Below, piece after piece: positions 54,477-63,241 of a DNA stretch of 64,000 bases (position 1 is the first letter of the stretch; each line of letters begins with the position of its first letter). Where the stretch lies: the NCBI RefSeq assembly GCF_900167945.1, contig NZ_FUZA01000002.1:1488001-1552000 (forward strand), in the 5' to 3' direction. The position numbers and the translations under genes are program-made. Below the pieces are notes generated by a model, which was given only the letters and a program-made list of their open reading frames with translations, was not told where the DNA came from and searched no databases. This DNA comes from Dyadobacter psychrophilus (lineage in GTDB: Bacteria > Bacteroidota > Bacteroidia > Cytophagales > Spirosomataceae).

Positions 54477-54935
54477 TCAGGACGGTGTGTCCCTTGACAC
54501 ATTTTCTTTCGGATCAACCTCCACATACCTCGGTTTGCTAAGTATTTGCTTGATCAGATATCTTCCAAACAATCCCGCCAGAATGACTGGCAACAGATGC
54601 GCACCGTAAATAAATGCCTTCCCTGTGATCCTGTATGAGAAGGTTGAAAATGTGAGATAAACATAGCCAAACCAAAACACCGCGATCCCCAGTAACCAGC
54701 TGTAAAATATGGTTGCCGGTTTGCGGTCTGCAAATAGCCTGATCAGTTCACAGATAGCCAGCGAAATCCCTACTACAAGCAAGACCGTCAATAATGCTCG
54801 TGGAAAATTGCGTATGTAAACGTGCTTATACACCATCACACCGAGCTTTCCGATAAGATTGGGATGTGCAAGCAAATAGGCGTCGGTAACACTCAGGACC
54901 AAAAGCAGCAAAAGGCTGCTAACTTTTTTATTCAT
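54477..54935 (-). CDS. Small membrane protein, unknown function
   Basis: 152 residues with about four hydrophobic segments (near 7-22, 47-65, 78-98, 108-127), the N-terminus MNKKVSSLLLLLVLSVTDA inside the first. The C-terminal tail is hydrophilic. No family recognised. It lies downstream of miaA by 25 bases on the same strand. Confidence 0.8.
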   Translation of the reverse strand: MNKKVSSLLLLLVLSVTDAYLLAHPNLIGKLGVMVYKHVYIRNFPRALLTVLLVVGISLAICELIRLFADRKPATIFYSWLLGIAVFWFGYVYLTFSTFSYRITGKAFIYGAHLLPVILAGLFGRYLIKQILSKPRYVEVDPKENVSRDTPS

Positions 54936-54960
54936 TTTATGTGACGTCTTTTAGGGTAAA

Positions 54961-55920
54961 TTACTCTGAGTTGTTTTGTAAAAACTGCTGATATTTCAAT
55001 GTTATCATCTGCGCCTGTTGCTCAGCATTATTTTCATTATCAAGCCAATGGATATCAATTCCATCTTTTTCCATTTTCCTGAAAAAGGTCATCTGCCGCT
55101 TTGCAAACCGATGGATCTCCGTTTCCAGGCGTGTGACCATTTCCTCGTATGGCAGCTCACCAGTGAGATAAAGGGTGATCCATTTGTATTCCAGACCATA
55201 GTAAATCAATTGCTCAGCTGTAAGCCCGCGCGCCAGCAAACCTTCTACTTCATCAATCAGACCACTTTTTAATCTCGTCGCCAGCCGGTTACTGATCCGT
55301 TCGCGCCGGATTTCGACCGCAGGATTCAACCCAAAAACAATGTATGGATAAGGCTGCTTGTTCGGGAATGTTTCAGTGCCTGCTTGATGCGTGAGGAATT
55401 CCGATATTTCAATGGCCCTGATCAATCTTTTCCGAGTTGACGTGTCCGCGATGTGCTGATAAGCCGTATCATAACTTCCAAATCGCGCCAGTAACAATTC
55501 TTTAGGAATGTCTTCCAGCTCTGAGCGAAGTGTCACATTCACGGGAATGGATGCATATGCATGACCTTTAAGCAACGAAAGAATATAAAAACCCGTTCCT
55601 CCGCAGAGAATAGGTACATTTTCGTGGGCTCCGACCTTTTCATATGCGGTTTCAAAATCCTTTTGAAACTCATTTACATTGTATTGTTCGCCCGCGTCCC
55701 GAATGTCTATCAAATGATATCGGATCTTTCTGCCATCCGACTCATACTCAGCAAGATCCTTTCCTGTCCCGATGTCCATATCACGGTAAACCTGCCGGGA
55801 ATCTGCGCTAATGATCTCACCCCCTAACATGGCCGCCACTTTCACCGCCAAATGTGTTTTGCCGGAAGCGGTAGGCCCCAATATGACGAGCAGCGGAACG
55901 GTGGCTTTCGTGTCAGACAT
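54961..55920 (-). CDS. miaA: tRNA dimethylallyltransferase
   Basis: 319 residues, full-length MiaA. P-loop ILGPTASGKTHLAV, 'EIISADSRQVYRDMDIGTGK', 'HLIDIRD', 'VPILCGGTGFYILSLLKG', 'TSTRKRLIRAIEI', 'FGLNP' and the C-terminal 'EIHRFAKRQMTFFRKM'. Adds a dimethylallyl group to A37 of tRNAs that read UNN codons. Its ATG directly abuts the stop of the gene upstream. Confidence 0.97.
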   Translation of the reverse strand: MSDTKATVPLLVILGPTASGKTHLAVKVAAMLGGEIISADSRQVYRDMDIGTGKDLAEYESDGRKIRYHLIDIRDAGEQYNVNEFQKDFETAYEKVGAHENVPILCGGTGFYILSLLKGHAYASIPVNVTLRSELEDIPKELLLARFGSYDTAYQHIADTSTRKRLIRAIEISEFLTHQAGTETFPNKQPYPYIVFGLNPAVEIRRERISNRLATRLKSGLIDEVEGLLARGLTAEQLIYYGLEYKWITLYLTGELPYEEMVTRLETEIHRFAKRQMTFFRKMEKDGIDIHWLDNENNAEQQAQMITLKYQQFLQNNSE

Positions 55921-56811
55921 TCAGTTCGGCGATTTATACGTCTTCACAAACTTAGTACTGCCTGCATTATAGATAGCGATGTCATCAGCAGTTCGCTTTG
56001 TCGACCTCATCATTTCATTTTTTGACAAATAAACTGGCATAGGCGGCGTTTCTGAAATCCTTTCAAACCCGAGCTTCGCATAACCAGCTCCATCTGACCA
56101 TTCCAGATCGGCATAAGTCATGATATCGTCCGGATTTTTCTCTCTTGCAAATGCTGTTAACAATTTATCCAGACCTCCGGAAACATTGGTATGCAGTAAG
56201 CTCGCAAAACGCAACATTTCAAAAGACCTGAATGGTCCATCATCGCGAGTGAATACGCGCGGCGCACTGAATGTGGAAACTGCTACGAGTAACTCTTCCA
56301 ATTGGCGGTCATATTCAAAAGCCTCGTTCAAAACCCGGAAATAACGTTTTGGTAAAAATAACCCGTATCTGGTTTTTGAAGTTACAGAACCATTGAGATG
56401 ATTTTTCTCCAAAAACTGCACGGAACTTTCCTGATCGATCCGTCGGACTTGCGTTAACCTGGCCGCTATCTTTTGCGAATTCCCGAGCATTGCATTCAGC
56501 CTGGATTTGACGATTGACTCCTTTCTAATCCAATAATCTTCCCATATTACAACACATTTTAAACTTTTTTCCCGCGTTGCGCGCATCGCATTTATTTCAT
56601 CTTGCCACCTGTCAGGAGAACCCGCTTCAAGCCAGTTTTCTAGCGAAATCAGCGCAAGGGTCAATGTCGGAGCCTTGTCCCTTAAAACAGCAATCCGCGT
56701 TGTAAAATATTCAAGATGCGTCACTTCGAACTGCAATCGCGTTTCAGTCAGCCATTTACAGACCTGTTCCTGAAAAGAAGACATTTGGATCGGTGGCAGC
56801 GGAGTTGGCAT
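55921..56811 (-). CDS. Protein with GNAT/Mom-like C-terminal domain, phage-type resemblance
   Basis: 296 residues, soluble. N-terminal part unknown, with a short 'VVIWEDYWIRKESIVKSRLN' segment as in proteins with vsr-like ends. The C-terminal 150 residues ('FRSFEMLRFASLLHTNVSGG', 'MTYADLEWSDGAGYAKLGFE') recall a phage domain with S-x-G-x-x-Y-x-K-L-G-F, thought to be acetyltransferase-like and linked to DNA modification or homing endonucleases. Same strand as miaA with no gap, so co-transcribed. Assignment is tentative. Confidence 0.7.
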   Translation of the reverse strand: MPTPLPPIQMSSFQEQVCKWLTETRLQFEVTHLEYFTTRIAVLRDKAPTLTLALISLENWLEAGSPDRWQDEINAMRATREKSLKCVVIWEDYWIRKESIVKSRLNAMLGNSQKIAARLTQVRRIDQESSVQFLEKNHLNGSVTSKTRYGLFLPKRYFRVLNEAFEYDRQLEELLVAVSTFSAPRVFTRDDGPFRSFEMLRFASLLHTNVSGGLDKLLTAFAREKNPDDIMTYADLEWSDGAGYAKLGFERISETPPMPVYLSKNEMMRSTKRTADDIAIYNAGSTKFVKTYKSPN

Positions 56812-56846
56812 AGGGCAGCAAGTTAGCCGCAGAATTACTTAGTAAC

Positions 56847-56874
56847 AAAAAAACGCGCTCAATGAGCGCGTTTT
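56847..56874 (-). terminator. Rho-independent terminator of the outer-membrane protein gene
   Basis: Stem AAAACGCGCTC / GAGCGCGTTTT with a 3-base loop, followed on the minus strand by a T run. Confidence 0.9.
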
Positions 56875-56899
56875 GCGACATATTTGATTGATCAGGAAT

Positions 56900-57505
56900 T
56901 TACTTTCCACCCAACCCGAAGATCACACCGACATTAACCCCACCGAAATTAGAAGTTGATTCAAAATCAATGTTGTTGGCAGATCCCGTGGTTGTATCAT
57001 GGTTTTTATTACCAAAAACGAAGTGGTAAATCCCTTCAACCTGAATACCTACGTTTCCAAAAGCAAAGATCAAACCTGCCCGTGGCGCCGCACCAAAGTT
57101 GCTGTGCTTGGAGGATTCAACGATTGTATTGCCGTTGAATTTGGCGTCATACTTTGAGAAATAAACACCTGCGTCCCCACCAATGTATGGTCTGATCACG
57201 CCTTCGGTAAAAAAGTAATCAACCGTTCCTGTTACAGGCATTAACCGGCCGGTTGAGCTGAGCGTTTGCCCGGCTATTGTATAATCACTTCCATCGGCAT
57301 AGATCTTCCCGGCAACACCAAACGCAAAATTGGGAGACGTAAAAACTCTTAAATTCACGCCGCCGCCCGCGACGGTTTTAGAATCTTCCACATTGGACTT
57401 GGCGATGCCGCCTTGCAAACCAAGTGAAAACTGGGCATAACCCACAGAGCTGATGGTCAGGAAAAATGCCGCCGCAGCCAACGATCTAAATACTTGCTTT
57501 TTCAT
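56900..57505 (-). CDS. Outer-membrane beta-barrel protein
   Basis: 201 residues. Signal peptide (MKKQVFRSLAAAAFFLTIS, cleavage near GYAQ), then 'FSLGLQGGIAKSNVED' and eight-strand-like repeats of alternating residues ('IRPYIGGDAGVYFSKYDA', 'IQVEGIYHFVFG'), ending '...VNVGVIFGLGGK'. It belongs to the OprA/OmpX-like barrels common in Bacteroidota. Own terminator; monocistronic. Confidence 0.92.
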   Translation of the reverse strand: MKKQVFRSLAAAAFFLTISSVGYAQFSLGLQGGIAKSNVEDSKTVAGGGVNLRVFTSPNFAFGVAGKIYADGSDYTIAGQTLSSTGRLMPVTGTVDYFFTEGVIRPYIGGDAGVYFSKYDAKFNGNTIVESSKHSNFGAAPRAGLIFAFGNVGIQVEGIYHFVFGNKNHDTTTGSANNIDFESTSNFGGVNVGVIFGLGGK

Positions 57506-57720
57506 AACTAATAATGGTTACTGATTTAATAATGCAATCTGCATTGCCAATATCAGTCCATAGCAGAAAAATCGCATTGTAATTCACATTTCCTCACTTA
57601 TTACTAGTTAATTACGACTAGCCGTCATCACAATTATTCTATTTACAATGCATTCATTACTGTGAAAATTATTCCTCAAAAGAGTGATTTTCGGGAAAAT
57701 ACAGGGCAAAAAACGGCGTA

Positions 57721-58560
57721 TCAGGCTGAGCGGGCCGCCTCCCACCCTATCAATGCTTTTTTACGCAAACTTCCCCAGCGATATTCTCCCAGTAAACCTT
57801 CCTTGCGTATCACGCGGTGGCATGGGATGAGATAGGCGATCGGATTGTCGCCAACCGCACTTCCTACCGCCCTAACGGCGGCCGGGTGTCCGATGCTTTG
57901 GGCAATTTGCTGGTAAGTGGTCACCGCGCCTTTTGGGATGCTGAGCAATGCTTCCCATACTTTGAGCTGGAAATTGGTCCCCTGAACAAGAATGGGCAAT
58001 TTTTCCAATGATCCCGAAGCGGGCTGGAAAATGCGGTTCACAAAACTTTCAGTTAAAACCTGATCATGCCGGATGTTGGCGTAATGCCATTTCTTTGCCA
58101 ACGCGATCAGTTCTGCTTCCCGTCCGGTCTCATCAATAAACGCCATTGCGCAAATTCCGCGGTCCGTTACCGCGATAAAACAGTCGCCGAATGGTGAGGG
58201 GTGAATGCCATAGCTGATATCCAGTCCTTTGCCCGAAGTTTTGAATTCCTGTGGTGTGACCGCCTCGATGCTGATAAAATGATCGTAAACCCTGCTCTGG
58301 CTCGACAGACCCGCGAGTTCGGCCAGCTCAACCAAATTTGAAGATTCCCGGATCTTTTCTTTAAGGTAACCCGCAGTGATAAATTGAAGGAATTTTTTAG
58401 GGCTTACACCTGCCCATTCTGTAAAAACACGCTGGAAATGAAACTGGCTAATGCTCACTTCCTCAGCTACTTCGAATAAAGAAGGCTGGTCTTTTGCGTT
58501 GGCAACGATAAATTCGATGGCTTTTGCAATTTTGTCGTAATTATAAGTTTCCTGGTTCAT
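57721..58560 (-). CDS. AraC-domain/methylguanine-DNA methyltransferase fusion (Ada-like, no N-terminal zinc domain)
   Basis: 279 residues. N-terminal AraC HTH (about 8-100: 'LFEVAEEVSISQFHFQRVF', 'LAELAGLSSQSRVYDHF'), then the Ogt-type methyltransferase with 'GAVTTYQQIAQSIGHPAAVR', 'GDNPIAYLIPCHRVI' (acceptor Cys in PCHR) and 'GEYRWGSLRKKALIGWE'. It lacks the Ada N-terminal zinc domain that senses methyl-phosphotriesters, so it repairs O6-methylguanine but probably cannot self-activate like Ada. Confidence 0.95.
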   Translation of the reverse strand: MNQETYNYDKIAKAIEFIVANAKDQPSLFEVAEEVSISQFHFQRVFTEWAGVSPKKFLQFITAGYLKEKIRESSNLVELAELAGLSSQSRVYDHFISIEAVTPQEFKTSGKGLDISYGIHPSPFGDCFIAVTDRGICAMAFIDETGREAELIALAKKWHYANIRHDQVLTESFVNRIFQPASGSLEKLPILVQGTNFQLKVWEALLSIPKGAVTTYQQIAQSIGHPAAVRAVGSAVGDNPIAYLIPCHRVIRKEGLLGEYRWGSLRKKALIGWEAARSA

Positions 58561-58728
58561 TGGATTAATAATTTGTTATACAAAATTGGCTTCCTATCCG
58601 CAGTTGCCCAACCTGAAACTTGCGCAAAATGACTGCACTCACATATTCATATTTTTAATTTTAAAATTGTCCGATCGAAAAAAAAGGCTCGCCAAATACA
58701 AGACGATCCGGGAGATTTATTGAGACCT

Positions 58729-58826
58729 AGTCAGCCTGAGCGGACCGGGCCGCCGGGCGGTCGAAGGCGCGCTACTCCCCGGTAACACGCCTTCGACCGC
58801 CCGGCGGCCCGGTCCGGTCAGGCTGA
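58729..58826. repeat. Giant GC-rich hairpin, two 40-base arms
   Basis: Arms 58729-58768 and 58787-58826 are reverse complements with one mismatch out of 40; the loop is 18 bases. The arms include CCGGGCCGCCGGGCGGTCG, far richer in G+C than the surroundings. It lies 20 bases after the stop of the Lys-rich protein gene and before the promoter side of the Ada-like gene. No U tract follows on either strand. Confidence 0.95.
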
Positions 58827-58845
58827 CAAGTGAGGGAGCATTTTG

Positions 58846-58959
58846 CTAGTAGTCCTTCTTACTATCTTTTTTTGCCTTTTTTTCAGCACGTTTCTCTTTC
58901 AGGTTCTTTTCAGGCTCCTTTTTAGTGCTTCCCTTATCAAGATTTTTACCTTTGGCCAT
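58846..58959 (-). CDS. Small Lys-rich protein
   Basis: 37 residues from MAKGKNLDKGS, with about 16 Lys; end KAKKDSKKDY. A longer frame exists but has no good start. It follows the Gfo/Idh/MocA gene by 55 bases, on the same strand. Such tiny basic proteins occur widely in Bacteroidota and may bind nucleic acid; no evidence here. Confidence 0.6.
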   Translation of the reverse strand: MAKGKNLDKGSTKKEPEKNLKEKRAEKKAKKDSKKDY

Positions 58960-59014
58960 GACTATTGAATTTTTGAGTTTAAGATGATTGAATAACTGTA
59001 AAACTATAAAAAAA

Positions 59015-59995
59015 TTACTTTTTTGTAATCCAGTCCATGATATGGTTAGCTCTCGCGCCCGACTCTCCGGTGCTTGGACATTTGCCTTCCCCACGCAACT
59101 CTTTCACAATCGAATCGATTAAAGGCTGTTGCACATGTTGCGGATAAGGAATGTTGAAAGTCTCGGTTCCTGATTCCGTTTCGACTTTAATGTCAAATTT
59201 TTCAAAAAACGAAAAAGTGATCCTGCCTTTGGAGCCGATGATCTGCGCCTGATCCTCGCGTTGTTCCTTATTAATGGTGTAGCACCAGCTCCCGTTGCCT
59301 AAAACACCCGATTCAAACTCGTAATTGGCCACTACAATGTCGTCGGCCTCATACAATCCCGCCTGGTTACGCGCAATTCCCGACGCATATTTTACGGGGC
59401 CAAACACAAATTCAAGCAGGTCGAACTGATGTGAAGCCAAATCATGAAAATGCCCGCCGCCTGAAATTTTGGGATCGACCCGCCAGCGGGGCTTCGGATC
59501 AGGGCCGGTTTCTTCTTCATAAGGCTGCCATTGTAAGCAAATGTTCACAAATCTCACGTCGCCAATAACGTTACTCTCAACGAGTTCTTTGACTTTCAAA
59601 AAATAGTCAAGTGACCGGCGGTAAAATGCAACGAAAACCGGAACGCCGCTTTCTCTGCTGAATGCATTGATCCGGTCACATTCCGCGCCATCAAGCGCCA
59701 TGGGTTTTTCGATGTAAACAGGCTTTCCTACCTTCATAGCTTTTACTGCCAGTTCTTCATGTGCGTCTGGCGGCGTTGCGATGTATATCGCGTTAATTTC
59801 CGGATCGTTTATGAGCTCGTCAGCATTGGCATACCACTTAGGAACATTGTGACGCTGTGCATAATCTGCCGCTTTTTCAGCATCACGGCGCATCACGGCA
59901 ACCAGGCTGGAATTGGCAACTTTGTTAAAAGCCGGGCCGCTTTTGACTTCGGTAACATTGCCGCAGCCAATGATGCCCCATTTTATCTGATCCAT
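59015..59995 (-). CDS. Gfo/Idh/MocA-family oxidoreductase
   Basis: 326 residues. Nucleotide loop 'WGIIGCGNVTEVKSGPAFNK', EKPMAL (catalytic Lys region), 'GGGHFHDLASHQFDLLEFVF' (His/Asp ligand region) and a C-terminal beta-sheet half. NAD(P)-dependent sugar or cyclitol dehydrogenase; substrate unknown. Confidence 0.95.
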   Translation of the reverse strand: MDQIKWGIIGCGNVTEVKSGPAFNKVANSSLVAVMRRDAEKAADYAQRHNVPKWYANADELINDPEINAIYIATPPDAHEELAVKAMKVGKPVYIEKPMALDGAECDRINAFSRESGVPVFVAFYRRSLDYFLKVKELVESNVIGDVRFVNICLQWQPYEEETGPDPKPRWRVDPKISGGGHFHDLASHQFDLLEFVFGPVKYASGIARNQAGLYEADDIVVANYEFESGVLGNGSWCYTINKEQREDQAQIIGSKGRITFSFFEKFDIKVETESGTETFNIPYPQHVQQPLIDSIVKELRGEGKCPSTGESGARANHIMDWITKK

Positions 59996-60089
59996 AAGCA
60001 GGATTTAATGTTTGAACTAATCGTCAAGCATAATAATTATTTAATTGGATAAATCTACTTTAAAACAAAGGCAACATTCTTTTTAAAAC

Positions 60090-60311
60090 ATGGAAGGACA
60101 ACCCAATAATCCGCTTCACGGCAAAACCCTGGAAGCAATTTTGAATGAACTGGTTGAATATTACGGCTGGGAACAAATGGGTTATCACATAAATATTAAT
60201 AGTTTCCAATTTGAGCCGAGTGTAAAATCCAGTTTGAAGTTTTTAAGGAAAACACCATGGGCAAGAAAAAAAGTAGAAGACCTGTATTTGAAAATGCTCG
60301 AACGAAAATGA
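60090..60311 (+). CDS. VF530-family (DUF2132) DNA-binding protein
   Basis: 73 residues: [40 protein letters not shown] and '[20 protein letters not shown]'. This is the complete VF530 domain, whose structure resembles a DNA-binding fold. Its role is not established. It starts a same-strand run with the DnaJ-like gene. Confidence 0.93.
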   Translation: MEGQPNNPLHGKTLEAILNELVEYYGWEQMGYHININSFQFEPSVKSSLKFLRKTPWARKKVEDLYLKMLERK

Positions 60312-60368
60312 CGTTAGCGCAATTTTTTATGTGTATCTATCAACCTAAATCGATCTAATTTTTTAGTT

Positions 60369-61262
60369 ATGCCATTTGTAGATTATTATCAGATCCTTGG
60401 CGTAGACAAAAATGCGCCGGAAAAGGAAATAAAGAACGCTTACCGGAAACTGGCCAGGAAATATCACCCCGATGTCAATCCGGACAACAAGGAAGCCGAG
60501 AAAAAATTTCAGGAACTGAATGAAGCAAATGAAGTGCTGAGTGATCCTGAAAAGCGGAAAAAATATGACCAGTACGGAAAAGACTGGCAGCATAGTGATG
60601 AGTTTGAAAGAGCGCGCCAGTCCCGCGCCAATTCTGCACGCCAGCAGGGACAATGGCAAACCGGCGGCAATGATTTTTCAGACTTTTTCGAATCCATGTT
60701 CGGCTCCGCAAGTGGCTTTGGCGGTGGAAGGCAACGCACATTGCGCGGGCAGGATTATCAGGCGGAATTACACCTGACACTACAAGAAGCCTATCAGACA
60801 CAAAAGAAAACCATCACTGTAAACGGCAAGAATATCCGCATTACCGTTCCGGCTGGCATTCAAAACGGGCAAACGATCAAGATAGCAGGCCACGGCGGAC
60901 CGGGCTCAAACGGAGGTCAGAATGGTGATCTTTTTATTACATTCAACATTGCCACGGACGACAAATTACGACGGGACGGCAATAATATTCATCAAAAAGT
61001 GGAACTGGACCTTAAAACAGCATTGCTGGGTGGCGAGCTGGTCATTGAAACGCTGAGCGGGAAAGTGAAGCTTCCGATCAAGCCGGAAACGCAAAACGGA
61101 AGTGTTGTCAGATTAAAAGGCAAAGGTTTTCCGGTTTATAAAAAAGCAGAAAGCTTTGGAGATCTGTATGTTACGTTTGACATAAAAATTCCTGTAAATC
61201 TGACCGAGCAACAAAAACAATTGATCGCGGAAGCCTTTAAGCAAGAGGAAACGGAATTGTGA
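60369..61262 (+). CDS. cbpA: DnaJ-family co-chaperone without zinc finger (CbpA-like)
   Basis: 297 residues. J domain (5-70, HPD in 'KYHPDVNPD'), a glycine/serine-rich linker ('[20 protein letters not shown]', 'GGGRQ'), then two C-terminal beta-sandwich substrate-binding domains ('[15 protein letters not shown]', '[18 protein letters not shown]'). No Cys-rich zinc-finger insert. Partner of a DnaK protein encoded elsewhere. Confidence 0.95.
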   Translation: MPFVDYYQILGVDKNAPEKEIKNAYRKLARKYHPDVNPDNKEAEKKFQELNEANEVLSDPEKRKKYDQYGKDWQHSDEFERARQSRANSARQQGQWQTGGNDFSDFFESMFGSASGFGGGRQRTLRGQDYQAELHLTLQEAYQTQKKTITVNGKNIRITVPAGIQNGQTIKIAGHGGPGSNGGQNGDLFITFNIATDDKLRRDGNNIHQKVELDLKTALLGGELVIETLSGKVKLPIKPETQNGSVVRLKGKGFPVYKKAESFGDLYVTFDIKIPVNLTEQQKQLIAEAFKQEETEL

Positions 61263-61332
61263 CGGGCCCTTTGCGAGTGCGTCGTGTGCGCCGCCCCGAC
61301 AATAATTAATCGTGACGTCTGGGATAACGGCG

Positions 61333-61340
61333 TATCTTTG
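61333..61340 (+). promoter_or_regulatory. -7 element TATCTTTG of the DEAD-box helicase gene
   Basis: Exact TAnnTTTG, 55 bases before the start codon; no clear -33. Predicted mRNA begins just before the leader hairpin. Confidence 0.5.
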
Positions 61341-61353
61341 AGGAGTTTTTTAA

Positions 61354-61380
61354 AAGGCGGCGACCGTTTTTAGCCGCCTT
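61354..61380 (+). promoter_or_regulatory. Leader hairpin of the DEAD-box helicase mRNA
   Basis: Stem AAGGCGGC / GCCGCCTT around an 11-base loop, between the -7 element and the start codon, ending 15 bases before ATG. No T run follows, so it is not a terminator. It may stabilise the mRNA 5' end or sense temperature. Confidence 0.6.
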
Positions 61381-61395
61381 ACCAATCCAATTTTT

Positions 61396-62631
61396 ATGAA
61401 ATTCGAAGATTACCACATTGCCCCTGAGATCAAACGAAGCCTGGACACAGCCGGATTTAAAAAGCCGACCGACATTCAATTCAAGGCCATTCCTGCGATC
61501 ATGAAGGGCGAGGATGTGCTGGCTATTGCGCAGACAGGCACAGGAAAAACTGCCGCGTTTGCTATTCCGGTTATTGATAAGCTACACAAACAAAAGGTTT
61601 CCAGTCGCTCAGAAGGTATTAAATGTGTAGTAATGGTTCCTACCCGTGAGCTGGCAATTCAGATTACGGAGGTTTTTGCCAAACTTGCGCAGCATACGAG
61701 GGTAAAAGCATTCAGCGTTTTCGGCGGCGTAGAACAAGGTCCGCAGATCGCGCAATTGGAAAAAGGCATCGACGTGCTGGTTTCCACGCCAGGGAGAATG
61801 TTTGACCTGGTAAGCCAGGGCCACATTAAGCTCGATCGCATTGAAGTTTTGATCCTCGATGAGGCGGATCACATGCTGGATCTGGGATTTATCAAAGACA
61901 TTCAAGACCTGATCAAGTTTCTTCCAAAAAGCAGACAAACGCTGTTTTTCTCAGCTACGATCAATGAAAAGATCAAAAAACTGGCCTACTCGCTGGTAAG
62001 AAATGCCATCCGCATTCAGATTTCTCCTAATGACCGGGTTGCAAAAAATATCACGCATTCCGTGGCTTTTGTGGCGATGGATGACAAAAGGTTCTTTTTG
62101 GAACGTGTTATCAAAGAAAATCCAGATAGTAAGATCCTCGTTTTCGTTCGTACAAAAGTGCGCGCCGAAAGGGTTTTCAATGCTTTGGAAAGAATGGAGA
62201 TCCAAAGCCTGACCATTCACGGAGACAAGGAACAAGCCGACCGGCTCACCGCACTGAACGAATTCAAGAAAGGCAATGTAAAAGTGCTGATCGCTACGGA
62301 CGTCAGCGCAAGGGGAATTGACATCGCCAATGTCGATTATGTCGTGAATTATGACCTTCCCGAGCAGGCCGAAAATTACGTGCACAGGGTCGGGCGGACA
62401 GGTCGTGGCACACAGAAAGGCCGCGCCGTTTCATTTTGCAGCGCCGAAGAAAAGCCGATGTTAGAAGAAATTCAAACTTACCTGGACAAACCTATCGACG
62501 TGCTCAACATTAGTTCAACAGATTACTCGCAAACCATCGACTTCACAGCCGATACGAAAGACGATTTAAAATCCTTAATGAAAGAAGTTGAGGAATACGA
62601 GACCGCAAAAAGGAAAAAGAAGAAGAAATAG
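61396..62631 (+). CDS. DEAD-box RNA helicase (RhlE-like)
   Basis: 411 residues with all motifs in order: Q motif 'GFKKPTDIQFKAIP', Walker A AQTGTGKTA, PTRELA, 'STPGRMFDL', DEADHML, SAT, 'LVFVRTKVRAERVF', 'ATDVSARGIDI', HRVGRTGRG. Short basic C-terminus (AKRKKKKK). Unwinds structured RNA, for example in ribosome assembly or cold adaptation. Confidence 0.96.
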   Translation: MKFEDYHIAPEIKRSLDTAGFKKPTDIQFKAIPAIMKGEDVLAIAQTGTGKTAAFAIPVIDKLHKQKVSSRSEGIKCVVMVPTRELAIQITEVFAKLAQHTRVKAFSVFGGVEQGPQIAQLEKGIDVLVSTPGRMFDLVSQGHIKLDRIEVLILDEADHMLDLGFIKDIQDLIKFLPKSRQTLFFSATINEKIKKLAYSLVRNAIRIQISPNDRVAKNITHSVAFVAMDDKRFFLERVIKENPDSKILVFVRTKVRAERVFNALERMEIQSLTIHGDKEQADRLTALNEFKKGNVKVLIATDVSARGIDIANVDYVVNYDLPEQAENYVHRVGRTGRGTQKGRAVSFCSAEEKPMLEEIQTYLDKPIDVLNISSTDYSQTIDFTADTKDDLKSLMKEVEEYETAKRKKKKK

Positions 62632-62647
62632 CTTAGCAGAAATTACA

Positions 62648-62681
62648 AAAAAGGCTCGCAGTGTTCGCTGCGAGCCTTTTT
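62648..62681. terminator. Bidirectional terminator between convergent genes
   Basis: 14-bp stem AAAAAGGCTCGCAG / CTGCGAGCCTTTTT with a 6-base loop, T runs on both strands. Serves the helicase and the CHRD-protein gene. Confidence 0.93.
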
Positions 62682-62702
62682 GATATGATCTTGATGCTAT
62701 TT

Positions 62703-63161
62703 TTACTCTTCAAATTTGTCCGCGATGATCTGTCCGCGAATTTCGCCGTAAATGTTCTCCTTAGTAGGAATGTTCACATAAAGCATCCCCAGGATCAACA
62801 TGGTTTGTTGTTCTGTGTTCAGCTTCTGCGTTCCCTGAACCTGGTTACCAGTCGCCGGGTAAGTGAACAACAATGGACCCGCTTCCCAGGAAGGGTTAGC
62901 GCTGTGAATATTCACAGAAGTTGGCGTAACATTTTGATAATTAATGTTGTATTTCAACTCCATAGTATTTTTGTTGTATTCAAAAACACCTGTGCCCTGA
63001 CCAGCAGAAGTAGCTTTTGGAACAGTAGCACTACTATTTATTACTGCGGAGAACTTCACAATGTCATCTTTGTGAGGGCCTTCCTCTTTGCAAGACGACA
63101 CAAAACCTAACATTACAACTCCTGCGATCAATAGTAAAAAACGTTTCATTGGCTTTTTCAT
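62703..63161 (-). CDS. CHRD-domain lipoprotein
   Basis: 152 residues. Lipobox SSC near residue 24. CHRD-type beta domain ('FSAVINSSATVPKATSAGQG', 'TMELKYNINYQNVTPTSVNI', 'GMLYVNIPTKENIYGEIRGQ'). Family knowledge: named after chordin; role in bacteria unknown. The lipid anchor and the domain type suggest a surface or periplasmic protein. Confidence 0.9.
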   Translation of the reverse strand: MKKPMKRFLLLIAGVVMLGFVSSCKEEGPHKDDIVKFSAVINSSATVPKATSAGQGTGVFEYNKNTMELKYNINYQNVTPTSVNIHSANPSWEAGPLLFTYPATGNQVQGTQKLNTEQQTMLILGMLYVNIPTKENIYGEIRGQIIADKFEE

Positions 63162-63241
63162 ACATCATTAATTTAAAAAAATTTAACCCTTAAATATATA
63201 TAAACTTATCTCGTTACAAAAATGATACCCGCATCGCCTCG

